Translations under genes and position numbers: made by a program | In this document: in pieces, positions 1-14,044 of the stretch | Layout of the letters: every line of letters begins with the position of its first letter | Numbering within the stretch: the stretch's first letter is position 1 | The notes under the pieces: model-generated | The model's input: only the letters and a program-made list of their open reading frames with translations | Told to the model about the DNA's origin: nothing | The model's database searches: none | Source: Sinonovacula constricta | Taxonomy: Eukaryota > Mollusca > Bivalvia > Cardiida > Solecurtidae | Assembly: GCA_007844125.1 (NCBI GenBank) | Contig: CM017556.1 | Coordinates: 80,511,564 to 80,575,563, forward strand | Direction: 5' to 3' | Length of the DNA: 64,000 bases

Positions 1-789
1 GATCTTAAAACCAGTCTCTGGTGGAAGATTTCCAAATAGACGGAAGAGCAGTACCTGTAATTTATACAGAAAAGCCTTGTTCTCCGTATTTTCTTTTGGC
101 ATGTTTAAGTGAAGATCTATTAAGAATAAAATTGCCAAAAAATAGGTATTGAAGCAGTATTGCATTTGTAGAAAACGAAGAATGGCAAGATTTTAACCGT
201 GTCACTACATCATAGATTTATAAACGATTTTTTAAAGTTATATTTATAAAAAATCTCACCATTGTTTGTTTGTCGGATTAAAGGTCCAACACATCTCACT
301 TGGTTCACTTGATACCAGTACAGTATATCATTCGCGCATGCCTGAGTAATTAGAACAAGGTTGATTGTTTAATTGATAAGTAATTGGTTTTCCTATATGA
401 ACAAATAAAAAAACGGAGGTAAAAATGTGACCTTACCAAATGTACAAGCAGAACATATTTTAACAACAAATATCGAGTCATTACAGTAAGTGAGAGAAAA
501 CGTTATGCCCAGACAATATTATGTTGATGCAGTGCCAGGTTATTGGTCTAGTTAAGCTGATTTTTTAAGTTTAAACTTGCATAAGACATATATTGTCGGG
601 AACCCTGGCATATATTCTATATACATTATCTCGTTTAGACAAAACAATCATAAAACGCAAACACGAGCATGAAATGGTCACGAATTTAGTTTACATATAG
701 TAAAAATAGGTAGTATATAAAATTGAGTGAAGAATATATAACCTGTAACAGTAAAATCAAGTTTAACATTGAATATACAATTGTGCCAG

Positions 790-1135
790 GTTCCTGAAAG
801 TTGTTTACTAAAGTACTATATAAAACGAACTACAACTTCTGAGTTCAACATTTAGCATGTCAGTATATCTTTAAGGTTTCTGAGAGTAATATACTAAGGA
901 ACTATACAAAACAAAGTACAACTTCTTAGTTTAACATTTAGCATGTCAGTATATCTTTAACGTTTCTGAAAGTGGTATACTTTGGTAGTATACATAATGA
1001 AGTGCATGTACAATTTCTAAGTTTAACATTTGGTTTGTCAGTGCGGCTAAAAGCTTCCTGAAGGTTGTATACTTACTAACTATATAAAACGAGGTATAAC
1101 TAAGTTTAACATTTGGTATGCCAGGTTTTCTTCAA
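790..1135. repeat. ~87-bp degenerate tandem repeat (about 4 copies)
   Basis: A degenerate unit recurs with the signature TTTAACATTTAGCATGTCAG and a variant of TTCCTGAAAGTTGTATACT. The AACATTT landmark falls at 847, 933, 1,025 and 1,108, so spacing is 83-92 bp. Copy B (16,385-16,570) has only about two of these units, so copy number differs between the paralogous segments. No coding potential. Confidence 0.7.
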
Positions 1136-1156
1136 GCCTCCTGAACATTATTGTAC

Positions 1157-1489
1157 GTTCTAAATTCTCGAGCATATTTGCAATTGTACCTATGTTCTAA
1201 ATTCTCGAGCATATTTGCAATTGTACCTATGTTCTAAATTCTCGAGCATATTTGCAATTGTACCTATGTTCTAAATTCTCGAGCATATTTGCAATTGTAC
1301 CTATGTTCTAAATTCTCGAGCATATTTGCAATTGTACCTATGTACTAAATTCTCGAGCATATTTGCAATTGTACCTATGTTCTAAATTCTCGAGCATATT
1401 TGCAATTGTACCTATGTTCTAAATTCTCGAGCATATTTGCAATTGTACCTATGTACTAAATTCTCGAACATATTTGCAATTGTACCTAT
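1157..1489. repeat. 37-bp minisatellite, 9 near-perfect copies
   Basis: The unit begins GTTCTAAATTCTCGAGCATA and ends TTGTACCTAT. Nine copies lie head to tail with a few substitutions (GTTC/GTAC, GAGC/GAAC). Each unit carries an XhoI-type CTCGAG palindrome. The equivalent place in copy B (16,583-16,619) holds a single diverged unit, so the array expanded in copy A after the duplication. Confidence 0.95.
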
Positions 1490-4109
1490 GTACCTATTGT
1501 TTTACAGCTTTGTAACCATTTTTGTTTTAATCTTCTAATTGATAAAATCATATACATATTTGTAACTGATAAGCCCCAAGTTGGAATATATTATCGAACA
1601 TTCATCCATTTACAATTATTAAAACCAACGTTGATTATTTACTCATTTGGGTAACGCCCTACACTTAATCAACGTCAGAAATGTTACTAGACGGCTGTCT
1701 CCTTTAATGAGCGAAGTTAATAAGGGAAAGGGTGAAACCTCTGGTTTACTGGTAATTGTTGGCAGAAAGTCCTATAAAGATGATAAGATTCACTGAAATC
1801 AGCACGTATTTGCATTACTCTTACTTAATTGGACATCATTGTCTTTGATGTTAATCTCATGTTTGTTTTGGTATTTGAGATTTATATTAATTGTATATAA
1901 ATAAAACATCATATGCGCTTAATAAAATGGCACATTTCTAAATTAACTGAAACAAAGACAAAATAAAGACAGCATTATTATATTATTGATTACGCAAACC
2001 AAAAATCACAATGATAAGATATAACAATAATGGCACTGTTACAAACCGTAAACTGCGGTATAATGTCAAAATTTTAATTTTACAATAACATTTCATGTTA
2101 TGGAAAATAATTTGTATTTAATTAATATAGTTACTACTGTGCATTGTAAAACAATTCTACTATAAATACATTTACTTTTCACTTCTAAATCGATATTGTT
2201 ATAAGCAAAACACCATGCATACTTCTTGGAATGCATATTATACATACAAGAACAACAGCAGCAGCAACAACCGCAACAGCAACAACAACAATATCATCAT
2301 CTTCATCGTTATCGTACTTATCTAGATAAGAAGCAAGCTGTTTATTTTATATAATAATTTTCTTGTCACTTTACATATAATCCTAAAATCAAAATAGGAT
2401 ACAAGGCAATTCGTTTAAGATAATCTTCTATCTTAGTTTTAGTCTTGGGAAAAAAACGAAGATAATAAGAAAAAAATGTGTGAGATAAATTATACAATAT
2501 TCAATGTGCAAAAAAGGTCACCCACAATATTTTGTAAAAAAGTTAAATATTGCAACCTTTCTCGTGAATAATGGTGGCGATATAGTGATTACTGAATATA
2601 ATACTAAAATATAGGCAAACGTCTATGCTTTTCTGTGTTTTTGTTTTGTTATATTACTGTCGCTGTCTATACCCTTGTCTTGTGAGATAGTAAACCTTAG
2701 TTAATTTCCACAAGTATACATCAAGACAAGACTACTACAGAAATAGTTGCCTTAGTTAGCGCTTGCTGCTAAAATACTGGAAAGGTAGATTCTGTGAGCT
2801 TAATAAATTGAAGCGCATCTTAGGGGTTGTTAACGAGATATTCACAGGAGAAATGTGTCGAAAATCGAGTGTTTTAGAGGGTGTTTTGAAATGAATCCGA
2901 TTTGTGTACATATTAAATATATAAAAAATGCCTTGTGCTTTTTTACATGTATGATTAAATTTTATTTAAACGATGTGAGGTTTATTAAATTCAATATATA
3001 AAAATTCGTTCTGCGCATGTCAATAATTGTACTGGCATAATGTCAATGACTTGAGAGAACAAAACCGTACTTTTATGGAGTAATGAAACGGTAGGTATTC
3101 GGTAATAGAGTTTTATTATATTTCCGACATAATGCGTATAACAATTATGGGAATCTAAAACCGGCGAAGAACTGCAATAAAATATAAAATAATATTGCTC
3201 AATAATCTAACCGGTTTGACCTAGTTCCCTTAATAAACTTCTGAAATCTCTGTAAAACTCTTTAGAGTAGGAATGGTAATGAAACGGGAATATATGATAG
3301 TTTGAAGATGAACTTAAGACAGAGTGCTCCCCTTTACTCTTACGAATGCACTGAGAGGTTCATTTTCTTGTTCCCTTCAACGATATATTGTTTAATACAA
3401 AACAGATTATCATCTCGTCAGAACCTTTTATCAGTTTCTTTCTCTTTTTTCTCTTCCACTTATCCTCCTTTACTTTTCATTTATTGGCAATATTCTAACA
3501 ACTTAAATAAAAGGAATTTCAAAGTAAATTCTCACCTTTTGATATGCTGTAGTTCTGCCAAGATTCCCCGTATTCCTTATATGAAAACCGTTTCATAGAT
3601 AGGCGGGCACATGTTTTAAGCCATAGTAACCTTCTTGAAATCGATACGAAGAGAATTAAAACCGGTAAATACATTGAAGTATTGGAAAAGAAGCAAAAGT
3701 TGACTCAACAAACAAAAGCGAATGAATCCCTCTTGAATCCGGCCTATACAAAACAATGCGCCCTCCGGAATATACCTGACTTTAACCTTTCTCGCGGGTA
3801 AGCGCTATTTTTATAAAGATATAGAATAAGTAATTTGTAAATAAAAAGGTCACGAAGAAGAGGATAAAACTATATTGTCGCTGTTATTCTAAGCTTTTTG
3901 GTTTTACTTTTTCGAAGATGAAGGTTGATAGGGTCAAAATATGTTTGTTTTTATATATAAATAAGCAAGACTCTATATTCTTTGTCATTAGTTAATTGTT
4001 AATTTGTTATTGTTTATGGTCGTTCTTTTGACGTTGTGAATTTTCAGACCTGAGTACAAGTCTAGACAAAAACCATAAGGGAATTGGTGTATAGTCTAAC
4101 GGCATGTAA

Positions 4110-4670
4110 TCGATGTTATCATTTAATTCATCCTATATGGATTGTTACGTGTATTTCCTTTGATGGACTTTGGACTTTGGTTCCTCTATTCCATCTACAC
4201 ATAAACAGGATGCTACAACCATTTACTCTTCTCTTGTCGTTCCGTTCTTGATTCAAAAAGTTGATTTCATTTACAATAAACTGTTTTATGTAGTTCTTCT
4301 AATCGAAATGATACCTCCCTCTCTTGACATTTTATCAATGACGTCACTACTTTTGTCAAAAAAAAGTCAGCGCTTGGACATTTTTATTCATCTAGATCGG
4401 TTTTCATTTCATTGCTTGCATTTGAAAAACCCATCAGGAAATGCGAGGTTAGAGCGTTTTAAAACCGGTTTAAGAGCCCCAGTCGGTCCATATTGCCGAC
4501 TGACCCTTCCAAGGCGGTAACTTTTCGGTTTGCTCTTTTAATTAAATGATTCATCACAGATTTGTTCTTACTTTTACATTTGGCTTGCATGTGAATACCT
4601 TTGTCCTGTGCCTTTTCATACTTTGGTATATATTGCAATGCTCATAGGACTTTGTCATATATTCTTGTTG
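4110..4670 (+). mobile_element. Dispersed non-coding repeat, family 'GCCGACTGACC', copy 1 (approximate ends)
   Basis: This segment is absent from copy B, where 19,560-19,600 joins the flanks directly. Its core at 4,425-4,520 (AAACCCATCAGGAA, then GAGGTTAGAG, CGGTCC, TTGCCGACTGACC, TTCCAAGGC) matches 36,895-36,985. The downstream part, ending near ATAGGACTTTGTC, matches 37,015-37,105. Two insertions at unrelated sites, each with an empty paralogous site, indicate a small non-autonomous mobile element. I found no clear TIR or poly-A and cannot assign a class. A 116-residue open frame across it is not believable as a gene. Confidence 0.5.
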
Positions 4671-5741
4671 CGGCCGCAAAGTTGAAAACATTGAAACTAA
4701 GAAGAATAATGCCTGAAGTTTGAGTTTCGCTACTTTGTTGAATTGTCTGTTTTTTTGTGCAGGAGATTTTGTGTTTTTGTGTATTTTGACGTCTGACATG
4801 TTATTACTTTGCAGGATGTGTAATCTTTGCATTATTTATTTGAACTATTTAATAATGGTAAAGCACTGATGACTTTTAGGTCATAACGACATTTAACTTT
4901 AAATATGCAAACCCAAAATGTATCTTCTCTGCTTCAAGTTTGTTTAATATATTTTGCTTTCTTTACTCACCAATTGATGTTGACTGGCCGGGTTTAATGC
5001 TGGTGACATCGTTGTAAATCATAAACATGGCGACTTGCATTTGCTACAACACATTGTTGCCTCGTCTTCTTTGACAATTATGTTTCTAAAGTACAAAACC
5101 TATGTCAGGAACATATTAAACAGTACTTTCTATTGCATTTTGGCAAATAAAATACTCGCAAGTTAACTTTGCCATTTCGGATCCAAATGCGAATAAAAGC
5201 TTATGATTGAACTAACGCCGATTAGACATCAAATAATGATGCTACAAACAGCATTGACGTTTTTACTCTTTACGGCACACATTCCGGAAATCTCCTGACA
5301 ACTCGCAATAGCAAAAAACAGTAGTAAAACATATATAAAGTGTAACTGAAAGATATACGTTTAGCAAAAGATCAAAATGTTATCATTAACTCAAACATAT
5401 ATTCTCAATTCATTCAGAATCTACTATGTTTTTTACAGAAACCCAAAGAACTGCTTAACAGTATTTTACCTGTTGTATCAAATTTCTCCTTATTTCTCTT
5501 TCGCTTTCTCATTCTCCCCATTCTCCTTTGTTTTCTCTCTTCCACCCGCCCTATCTTCCTTGTCTTTTTTTCTTTATATTTCTCGCCATTCTTATCATCC
5601 TCATTTCTCATCCTCATTTCTCGCTACCATTTGTTTCCTGCCAATGTTATTATTATTTTTATATGAAACTCAATGCTTGTGTATTTTTCAACTTTACTTT
5701 ACCGTCACCCGAAATAAACCTTGATAATGGTATGGGATGGG

Positions 5742-5966
5742 ATGGGATTAGTCGGCTTTTTTGCCGATGCTATGCAGGGAAATTTGTTATTTCTTACTTA
5801 TGAGGTGCCCAGGGACTGAACCCGGCCGAACCATTGTACTGACACCGACGAGTCATGCTTAATGCTGTCACCTTTAGCACCGAGCATTGGGAGGGAAGCC
5901 ACTACCACCAACTTTGAAGTCTTTGGTTTGACCCGGCCGGGGTTTGAACCCGCGACCTCCCAATCT
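5742..5966 (-). mobile_element. tRNA-derived SINE, family 1 (minus strand)
   Basis: Read on the minus strand it starts at the B-box part of the tRNA-like head (GCGGGTTCAAACCCCGGCC). It continues through CAAACCAAAGACTTCAAAG and TTCAGTCCCTGGGCACCTCA to the tail hairpin CGGCAAAAA(A)GCCG. Four relatives lie at 32,035-32,262, 35,582-35,842, 58,592-58,848 and 61,752-61,855. The 5' A-box region is missing, so this copy is truncated. It lies in copy A at a point without a SINE in copy B. Confidence 0.85.
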
Positions 5967-8527
5967 TCTGAAAATGCTGCAGGCAAATAAACAGAATAGG
6001 CATGATACAAAAAAATAAAAATCATTTAAATTAAATCCCGTCTATTCATACTTTGGTAATAAAAATTAATATAAAAATATTTAAAATCAATTAAGAGACC
6101 ATTGGTACCACATGATCAAATAATCATGGATAAATTGATATTTTTCCGGAACAATCCAGAAAGAGGTTATTTTAATTGAGCTGCATATTGACGAGTCCTT
6201 ATCAAAATTCTGTCGCAGAGCAAACCAGTTGATATTCCTGCGCGGCGCTGTTCATGTCTACCTGTATTTCACAATATGCATGTACATAGTTTAAACCGAT
6301 TTCAGTATTAATGTTAAAATTTGCAGCATACCTGGACACAATTTACGTGTCTAGTATTTTGAAACACTTATTTGTTTTCTGATCACGCATTTCTATTTCT
6401 AAAGCATAAGGCCTGGCCGCCGGTAGTCAATGTCATGCCAGGATAAAACTTCGTGCTTCCGAAATGCAGCTTTCTTATAACTATGAACACTTTCTTCAGC
6501 GACACAGGCCAAAACTGTGCTAATGTTTTCGCTTTTGCAGCTGTTTATGTGGTGTTGTAGCAGTGATACTTCTGATGTTGTTGATTTGAGATTGTTATCA
6601 TAACTGGAAAAATAAGAATTTAGTATGTAATAAATGCAAAATATTAGTTTGCATTTCGCCATTTTTATTTTGATTTATCCGTTGTAATATTTCTTTGTTG
6701 ATGTATTGGTGAACAAAATTGAATTTGTAAATATACTTAATTAAAAAAACAATCTAGATCGAAAACGACAACTTGCTAATTTGTCTCGAGTCAGTAATAA
6801 ATAAACGAATATGTTTATGAATGATTTGACAAATAAATAATTCAAGTGATTTATTATACAGTATAACATCGTACTATGAGTGCACGAAAGATGGAATGTT
6901 CTGTTGTCATTATCGTTTTACCCTAGACAATGTGTCTTTTTATTAGATTAATTTGCCGTTCAAGTATGAGTGAGATTTATCATTAACTCACTTACCGAGA
7001 TAATCGCGAACTTAACATTAACGACAAAACCGCCTAATTAAGAATCGTTTTTTATTGTTTCTTGTCGTTAGAAAATACTTTAGCAATTAAGTTCATTTAG
7101 TATACGTCGTTCTTAGATAAGTAAATTAACAACGCATTGAGTGAAGTGATGTAAGCATCACTGAGACGCAAAAATTACCATAGCATCGTTTCTTTCTTTG
7201 GAAAATAGGCACACGGCTAAACCAGCTAGTGAGTTTTGATTTTGTTTACATTCTCTGCAGTCCTTAAAGTCATTTGAGTGGTTCTTTCTTGTTCTTTTTC
7301 CTCAAATCTATTTATTAGATTGATCACAGTTTTTACGCTATGTTATCTAGATTAGATACATATCTCACCAGCACATGGTATGGCTCATGTTTGCACTAAT
7401 GACGCCATATCATCAAATACACATTATAGTCGTGTTATCAATTGTTTGAACTGAATAGCACTATGGCATTTAGTATTCATTATAGTAATTAAACGATTGT
7501 TTAAACAACGCCATAACATTAAATATACATTGAATAGTATTTTATTTAACAAAAAGCTGATATAATATAAGTAACGCTTTTTGAAATTTCTCTTATCTTT
7601 GTTAAGGTAAGGCAAATATAATGCTGCACCCCCAGTTGAAGAGTATCAAAATTAGGCTTAAACTGTTTTAAAACTGGGAGTTGAGGGTGCGAATCCTGGT
7701 GTGTGCACGCAATGTCAAATTCTTTTCTTCCGACCTTTTTAGTTTGACAATTATTTCTACAGCACTCTGCCAGATTAAGTAGGACATATGTGTAGATTTC
7801 AAGGTTTATTCTGTAATTGAATTTTAATTGTAAGCTTTGTGCAAAATTTCATTGCAAATATGTTAATGGTATGTTAAACGTACACAAAATCAAAACTATG
7901 GGATGAAATTATTTATATTTCGTAGCATCCATAAAAAACCTCTATATTTTTGCCAGTCCTGAAGTAAGTCGTATGGCTATCAAATTTAATTTATAAAATA
8001 CATAAGACAGAAAAAATGGGAAAACCATTCAAACGCGTTTGATTTGTAAACAATTTATAACATATTTTGGGATATTTTGAGTGAAACCAATCAAGTAACG
8101 TTTTTGGTTAGTTTGTCTGATAAAATACAGTAATTTGTTTTCAAATGATATTCATTAGACAAACACTTTTCCTAAAGTGGATATAACATATTGTTTGGAG
8201 CTTTCTTCTTTCTTAAACCTAAGAACAAAGACACATTAAATATCTTAGAAGAAAAAATAGCGATAAATCCAAAACTGGATAGATAGATTTCTTAACATTT
8301 GGCATAAAAGTGTACAATAAAATTAACAACATAACAGTTGCGTTTCTTAGCAAATTCTATATATTTTCTATTACACTTGCTTCACCTTAAAATAAAACGA
8401 CGCCATAACATAAGGTGCATATTATTGGAGCTTCAACAGGGTCTTAGCAAAACAGAAATATGATTTTGGAGACACGTTATACGAGTGCGTTAAACATTTT
8501 ATAATTACATTTAACAGAAAGTCACAC

Positions 8528-8690
8528 CTGTAGAAGCCTGACAGAGCGAAGATAAGGTTGTGCATCAGAGATTCTTGATGTGTTTGAAAAGTTCATCAAC
8601 GGTATCTGGGCGACGATCTTTAAACCAGACTTTGATGGAAGTGAAAGCTTCCAAATGAATGAAAACGGATGTCTCCCGATGTTTTATTTT
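8528..8690 (-). pseudogene. Conserved exon-like block, copy A (candidate fossil exon)
   Basis: About 95 bp here differ from copy B (31,703-31,865) at only two positions, far closer than the surrounding sequence. On the minus strand both copies share an open reading of about 35 residues containing FKDRRPDTVDELFKHIKNL. Copy A then has a TGA stop where copy B reads Arg, but A keeps a plausible donor (ACAG|gtgtga) that B has lost. Each copy may therefore be broken in a different way. I do not recognise the family. Gene conversion or a conserved non-coding element would also explain the identity, and the plus strand is open for a similar length. Confidence 0.3.
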
Positions 8691-8876
8691 AATTCAAAGT
8701 CTGCTTTAAAGAATTTTGCCAAGGGATCGATATACCGGGGAGGGGGGGGGGGCATAGATTTAGAGAAACCGAATGATGGCTACCTTATTTCTCGCTGTAG
8801 CTTGACTACACCGAATTGCATGTAAAGCAATATTTATTAAACAGGTGTGTTAAACGAAAGTAATACGATCTATCTC

Positions 8877-8992
<116 letters not shown>

Positions 8993-11900
8993 GTTTTAAT
9001 CAAATTTATGTTACATCTGCATGGCACAATTTTTACTTATAGAATCGTGGTTCCAATCCACTCAGTATGTAGCTGCAAAATTTCAATTTAGGCCCTGCTG
9101 CCACAACGTTCAATTCAAATATTTAATAATTACGCATTTTTTTACAAATTGATCAGTTTACTTTCGTTATGCCTTTAAATTTGAAATTTGAATCTTTGGA
9201 TAATGTACACAAACATAACATATGCTACAAAAACACATTTACATCGTCTTTTGGCATACCTCGAAAGTGAAAGACTTATCGGCTCTTGTCAGATGTTGAG
9301 TTCCAGAATTCTACCACAACGTCGTTTCTTGATAACATGCATCATAAATTATGTAGGCTATAGACCTGAATGAAATAGGTCACATAGAACAAAAATAAAG
9401 GTAAATAAAGATAAAATAAAATAAATTTAAACTACCTGTAATAAAAACTCGCAAAGTAAATATAAAAATGACAAAAACACAGAGACGAGATATTAACAGA
9501 ATACAAAACATAAAAACAATTACTGTCTTTGAACGGTCAGTCGACAAAAGGACCAACTGGGGTATTTAAACCTGATATGTATGTTCAAGAAATAAAAGAA
9601 TTGGCAACATAACAGTGTCAAACGAGGGCGTAGTTTGACACACTACAATTTTGGAGGACCTTTCGTAAACAATGATAGATGAACATTAGTCGTACGTGTA
9701 TATGCTTCAAATGTGCAGAAAAAAGGCGTAAAATAAGTACATGCTTTAGAAATTATTTGCAAAAGTCTGGAAAAATAATGAGTGATTAAGTTTTAAATAC
9801 TGCTTGCAGACATGCATTGGCAGTGATATATGTTTGACCGTTTCGAACAGTTCATGTTTCCTCAAATACGCCGCTTGGATTAAAGTTTTATTATATGATT
9901 CCAAGTTAAGGATAGATTATAATGGAAAGTTAGGAATGACTTTCAGTCGTTTACCACCTTTCCATAATTTTCAGGAGTACACACTCTTCGTCAGCATTTC
10001 TTGACTTGTAGTTGCTGATCACGTCATTTTATCCCGTCTCATTCACTGGCAGAAATGACAAAGCACTTGCAATCAAACGGTATTTTGTTATACTCATTAT
10101 TATAATTGACATATTTCTCTAAGGAAATTGCTTTTAATTTATGCAAACAATGCGTCATAATTTTAAAGTCGATTTCCAAAAATGGTGTTATCTTCTTCCA
10201 AGTAGAGTTCCAAGAAAATCAGTCATGTGCTAAAGGAATCTGTCGTTGTTTACCCCGTGATTTTCTAAGGGCTTGCGTTTGCGTTAAATTGGAATAACAT
10301 TCAACAGGGAAATCTAAAAAAAAAAGGTTTAAGCGTTTAAATGACATTGGGTTGTGAGTTTATTTTCAACATGTTTCGCGTTTTTTTGTTTAAGAACCAT
10401 ATCCACAATGCTGAATGTAATGATGATTTTTAAAATTAAGCATTTAAAACACAGACGGAAAGTTTCCATTACAAAGATTAAACAAATGAATTGAAATAAA
10501 TAAGAAAAAAAAAGTACGCCATAAACATTGTTTCGTAGCATACCTCAATGTATGGACCTAATTCTATTTACGATGGGCAGATAATTTTTATCTAGATAAA
10601 TAGCAAAAGCTATGTATGCAGACCTCTTATCTTTCTGGCACAAGATAAAAATGTTAATTCTAGATGATCTTCAACGTTTATTACTTATTTACTAGCGTGG
10701 AAACGTTTTTACAAGTATTTTATGAAAGTACGCACGGAGCAACAACTACTTTTTACAAAATGCAGAAATATGTTGGCCTTATTATTGTGTTAGTCTATCA
10801 AAAACTGGTACCCGCTCGTACACACTGTATGGAACTCGTGCATGATTCCATTAATACGGTGAACATGTGGCATTTCATGTTGATTGTATTAGCAAGTATC
10901 TATAAGAATGTCTGCGGTGTTAGTTAATTGTTTAATTATTGTTGGTTATTATGTAATGAGAGTTACGTCGTTTAATGCAAATTGTGAACTTGTAGAACCG
11001 AGACAATCTTTTGAAAATATAATGGTCTAAACTAGACTCAGAACAGGAAACAGTTCAGCTCTTTCTCGATTCGGTTCTGTTAAGATGTAATTGGTTTCCA
11101 AGTGTCTATAGTTTAACATTTCTTTTTCTGGGTTGTAGTATATTATGCGCAAGAATTCCTTCTTCATGTACGGTCGTGATATGCATGTAAAGGCATTATG
11201 ACGTAAGCAAAGAAGTTTTGCTAAGACACGCATTGCAAGAATCGTAAAGGTTCTGTGCTTTGCTGTATGTTATATTGCTTTTGTTGTTGCCTTTGTGACA
11301 AAGATGTTTATCAAAGTATTAACCATAAATGATTAGTTTTACGTTTTGCTGACTGGTGGTCTGGCTTTTATATTTTTATGCAGGGATGCTGGCTTGGAAG
11401 CTCGTCACGCAATTTCAAGTGATCGTATTCGCTTTATAAATAAAGTCGAATTGCTCACTGTTTGCTACATTTTTATTCTATTGTACATCTTAACAGATGG
11501 TTACAAAAAGTAAGAGCAAACATTCTTCTTAGTGGGTTTTTTTTTGTTCACGAAAGAACTTACATTTGGCAACAGTGTTTATTGTGTCAATTTTGATCTG
11601 AAATGTAATAGAAATATCACAGACTTGCTCTTATTAAAGTGAACAAGGGCGGGTTAGTTTCTTAAATATATTTCCGGAAATCTCTTTACAAAATGTAAAT
11701 ACCATAAATAGTAATTAAAAAAGACTTTATGGTGATTTGATGATGAACCTTTGAAAAAAGAACAAAACATCGTATATGCTGAGGTCAATTTAGCATTTCT
11801 TTTATTTGGTATGAATCGACCATATAATAATAGTAATTTTTGTAAACTAATTCGTTTAATCAATAAATTTCTCACATACCGGTTATTCGTAATCTTTATG

Positions 11901-12264
11901 AACCAGTTGTTTTGTTTTTTTCAATGGAAAAAAAATCATGATGTTTATATCAACGACAAAGACGCCTTAGTAGAATAAAGAAAGAAACGTGACAAAGTTC
12001 TATGAGCATACTGATTTATGATGAACCTTGTCTTTGACATTGTTCGTACCATTAAATATATAAATGAATATAGTTAATATTCACCATTGCTAATTGTTTC
12101 TGCTAATAGCGAATTCATCTGTCATAGATCATAATAATGACTTAACCTGGTATTGTATCTATCCTGCTGATCAGGCACATATGAACAGAATGTTTAAGTC
12201 AAGGCGATGGATTAATTACATAGCAAATGTAATAACGAAGTAAATCAACGACATCTGAGTACAA

Positions 12265-12340
12265 TTTCATAAACCTGAACACCTCCTGCGACGTTATTTC
12301 CTTCTACCATAAACCCTTACTTGAATGTCTTTTGCACCTG
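12265..12340. repeat. Single copy of the 76-bp unit (progenitor state)
   Basis: One unit reading TTTCATAAACCTGAACACCTCC, then GCGACGTTATTTCCTTC, then ACTTGAATGTCTTTTGCACC. It is flanked on the right by the same sequence (CATAATGCAGATG, then TTGTAATACTGTTT) that flanks the large array in copy B at 41,700. This marks the unexpanded allele of the array at 38,544-41,700. Confidence 0.85.
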
Positions 12341-13539
12341 CATAATGCAGATGTTAATCTCGCTTGTAATACTGTTTCTAGACACTCAAATATTGAAACG
12401 CTTTCGTAAACATTGTGTTGAACACGAAACTGAAATCATATGTAGCTAACATTGAATGTACACATGTTTGTGTAAGTCATGACTAAATCATGATAACAAG
12501 ATATGTGCCGTGTTTATATTTTCAAGTCGACTGTTGCGATGTTCTTTTTTAATCTCTGAGCCTCTATAATGTTAAAAGCCACTAAACTTCTCTCACATAA
12601 TAGATGTTTAATTTTAATATAAGACAGCATGGACAAAAAACCTAATATCAACGCATATAAACTTATTATCTTATATGTGTCAATATTGTATTTATATTTA
12701 TTTTACTAATAATAAACGGCAATGTCTTAAACGCACTGTTTGTCGACAATGTTGTTTTTCATAGCTTTATTGGTCTAAAGAAGCCGGTGTATATGTATGT
12801 AAAATTAAAATCAACCGAATATGCTTATGTAATAAATAGTACGACAAAAAGAACCCACATGTCCGTCATTTGCAAATAGATTGGGCTGCTACATAATTCT
12901 ACGTTGATTTTTAAAAAAAAAAAAATTAAAAAAATTATCAGCAAAAAATATCTACAAATTATGTACTATTGCAATTTAACAAAATGATAAAGATGTGAAA
13001 ATGATATTTCGAGCAGTGATTCGCCTTTGCAGCAAGAAACTTCAGTTTCAAAGGGTTCGATACAAATTCTATTTGTTTGACATCTGCGTGTAATTAAAAA
13101 GAAAAGGAAGTATGTACAGGTTGTTTGCCAAAACAATTCATTATATCATTATAAAATCTTATTTTGTTACAATTTCTGCTTTTGAGAATAATTCCCAGAT
13201 TTCTGACAGTATTTTTAGAACCAAGAACTAGGTTTTCTTTATTGATACATGCTTATTGCAGGTTTAGACACGCATAAGCTCTCCCCGCAATAAAACCTAA
13301 ACACCATAAAATTATGCTGCCAAATATGAACCGCTTTTGTTAGAATTTTATTGTTTGTACTTATAACTCGAAATGTAGCCATTTAAAGTGTAAATAGGTA
13401 AACAGTCCGGTTAAAACATTTGTAAACACAGATTTAACTTCATATCGCGATGATTTGATAACTGATATCAGTATTTAAGATTGCAACGCGTACCACTGTA
13501 TTATTGAACTAAAGGTGATCAGTCGGACGAATTGCAACA

Positions 13540-13597
13540 ACTTATTATTATTATTAATATTATTAATATTATTAATATTATTATTATTATTATTATA

Positions 13598-13662
<65 letters not shown>
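13540..13662. repeat. (ATT)n microsatellite
   Basis: About 120 bp of ATT/AAT trinucleotide with a few frame slips. The minus-strand poly-Asn open frame over it is a product of the repeat and not a gene. Copy B lacks the array at the corresponding place near 42.95 kb. Confidence 0.97.
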
Positions 13663-13664
<2 letters not shown>

Positions 13665-14044
13665 TGGTTTTTTTTTACATATCGTACATAGTATCTAGAT
13701 AAATACAACAGATAACTATTTGTTTAAGGTTTCTTAGTAAGATTTGAACATACTTTTTCACTAGCAGATATGGTTTCAAATGGGATTTTATGATGATCGG
13801 ATGATGGAGTCTTGGCTAAAGCACAAGAACTCTTATTTATACACATGTGCTGAGGTCAAACGAGTACTTTCTTTTGCATTTCATGTTTTGATCTGTAAAA
13901 GACAACGCAACGAAACGAACTTCGAACTGATTTCTCCCTTAACGATCAAACGTGAAATTATTTCTGCTGACAATAAAATCAAGTAAATAACTATTCCGAG
14001 GAGGAGAGAGTTAACATGCCATTTTATTTTCTAAACCTTATGTC

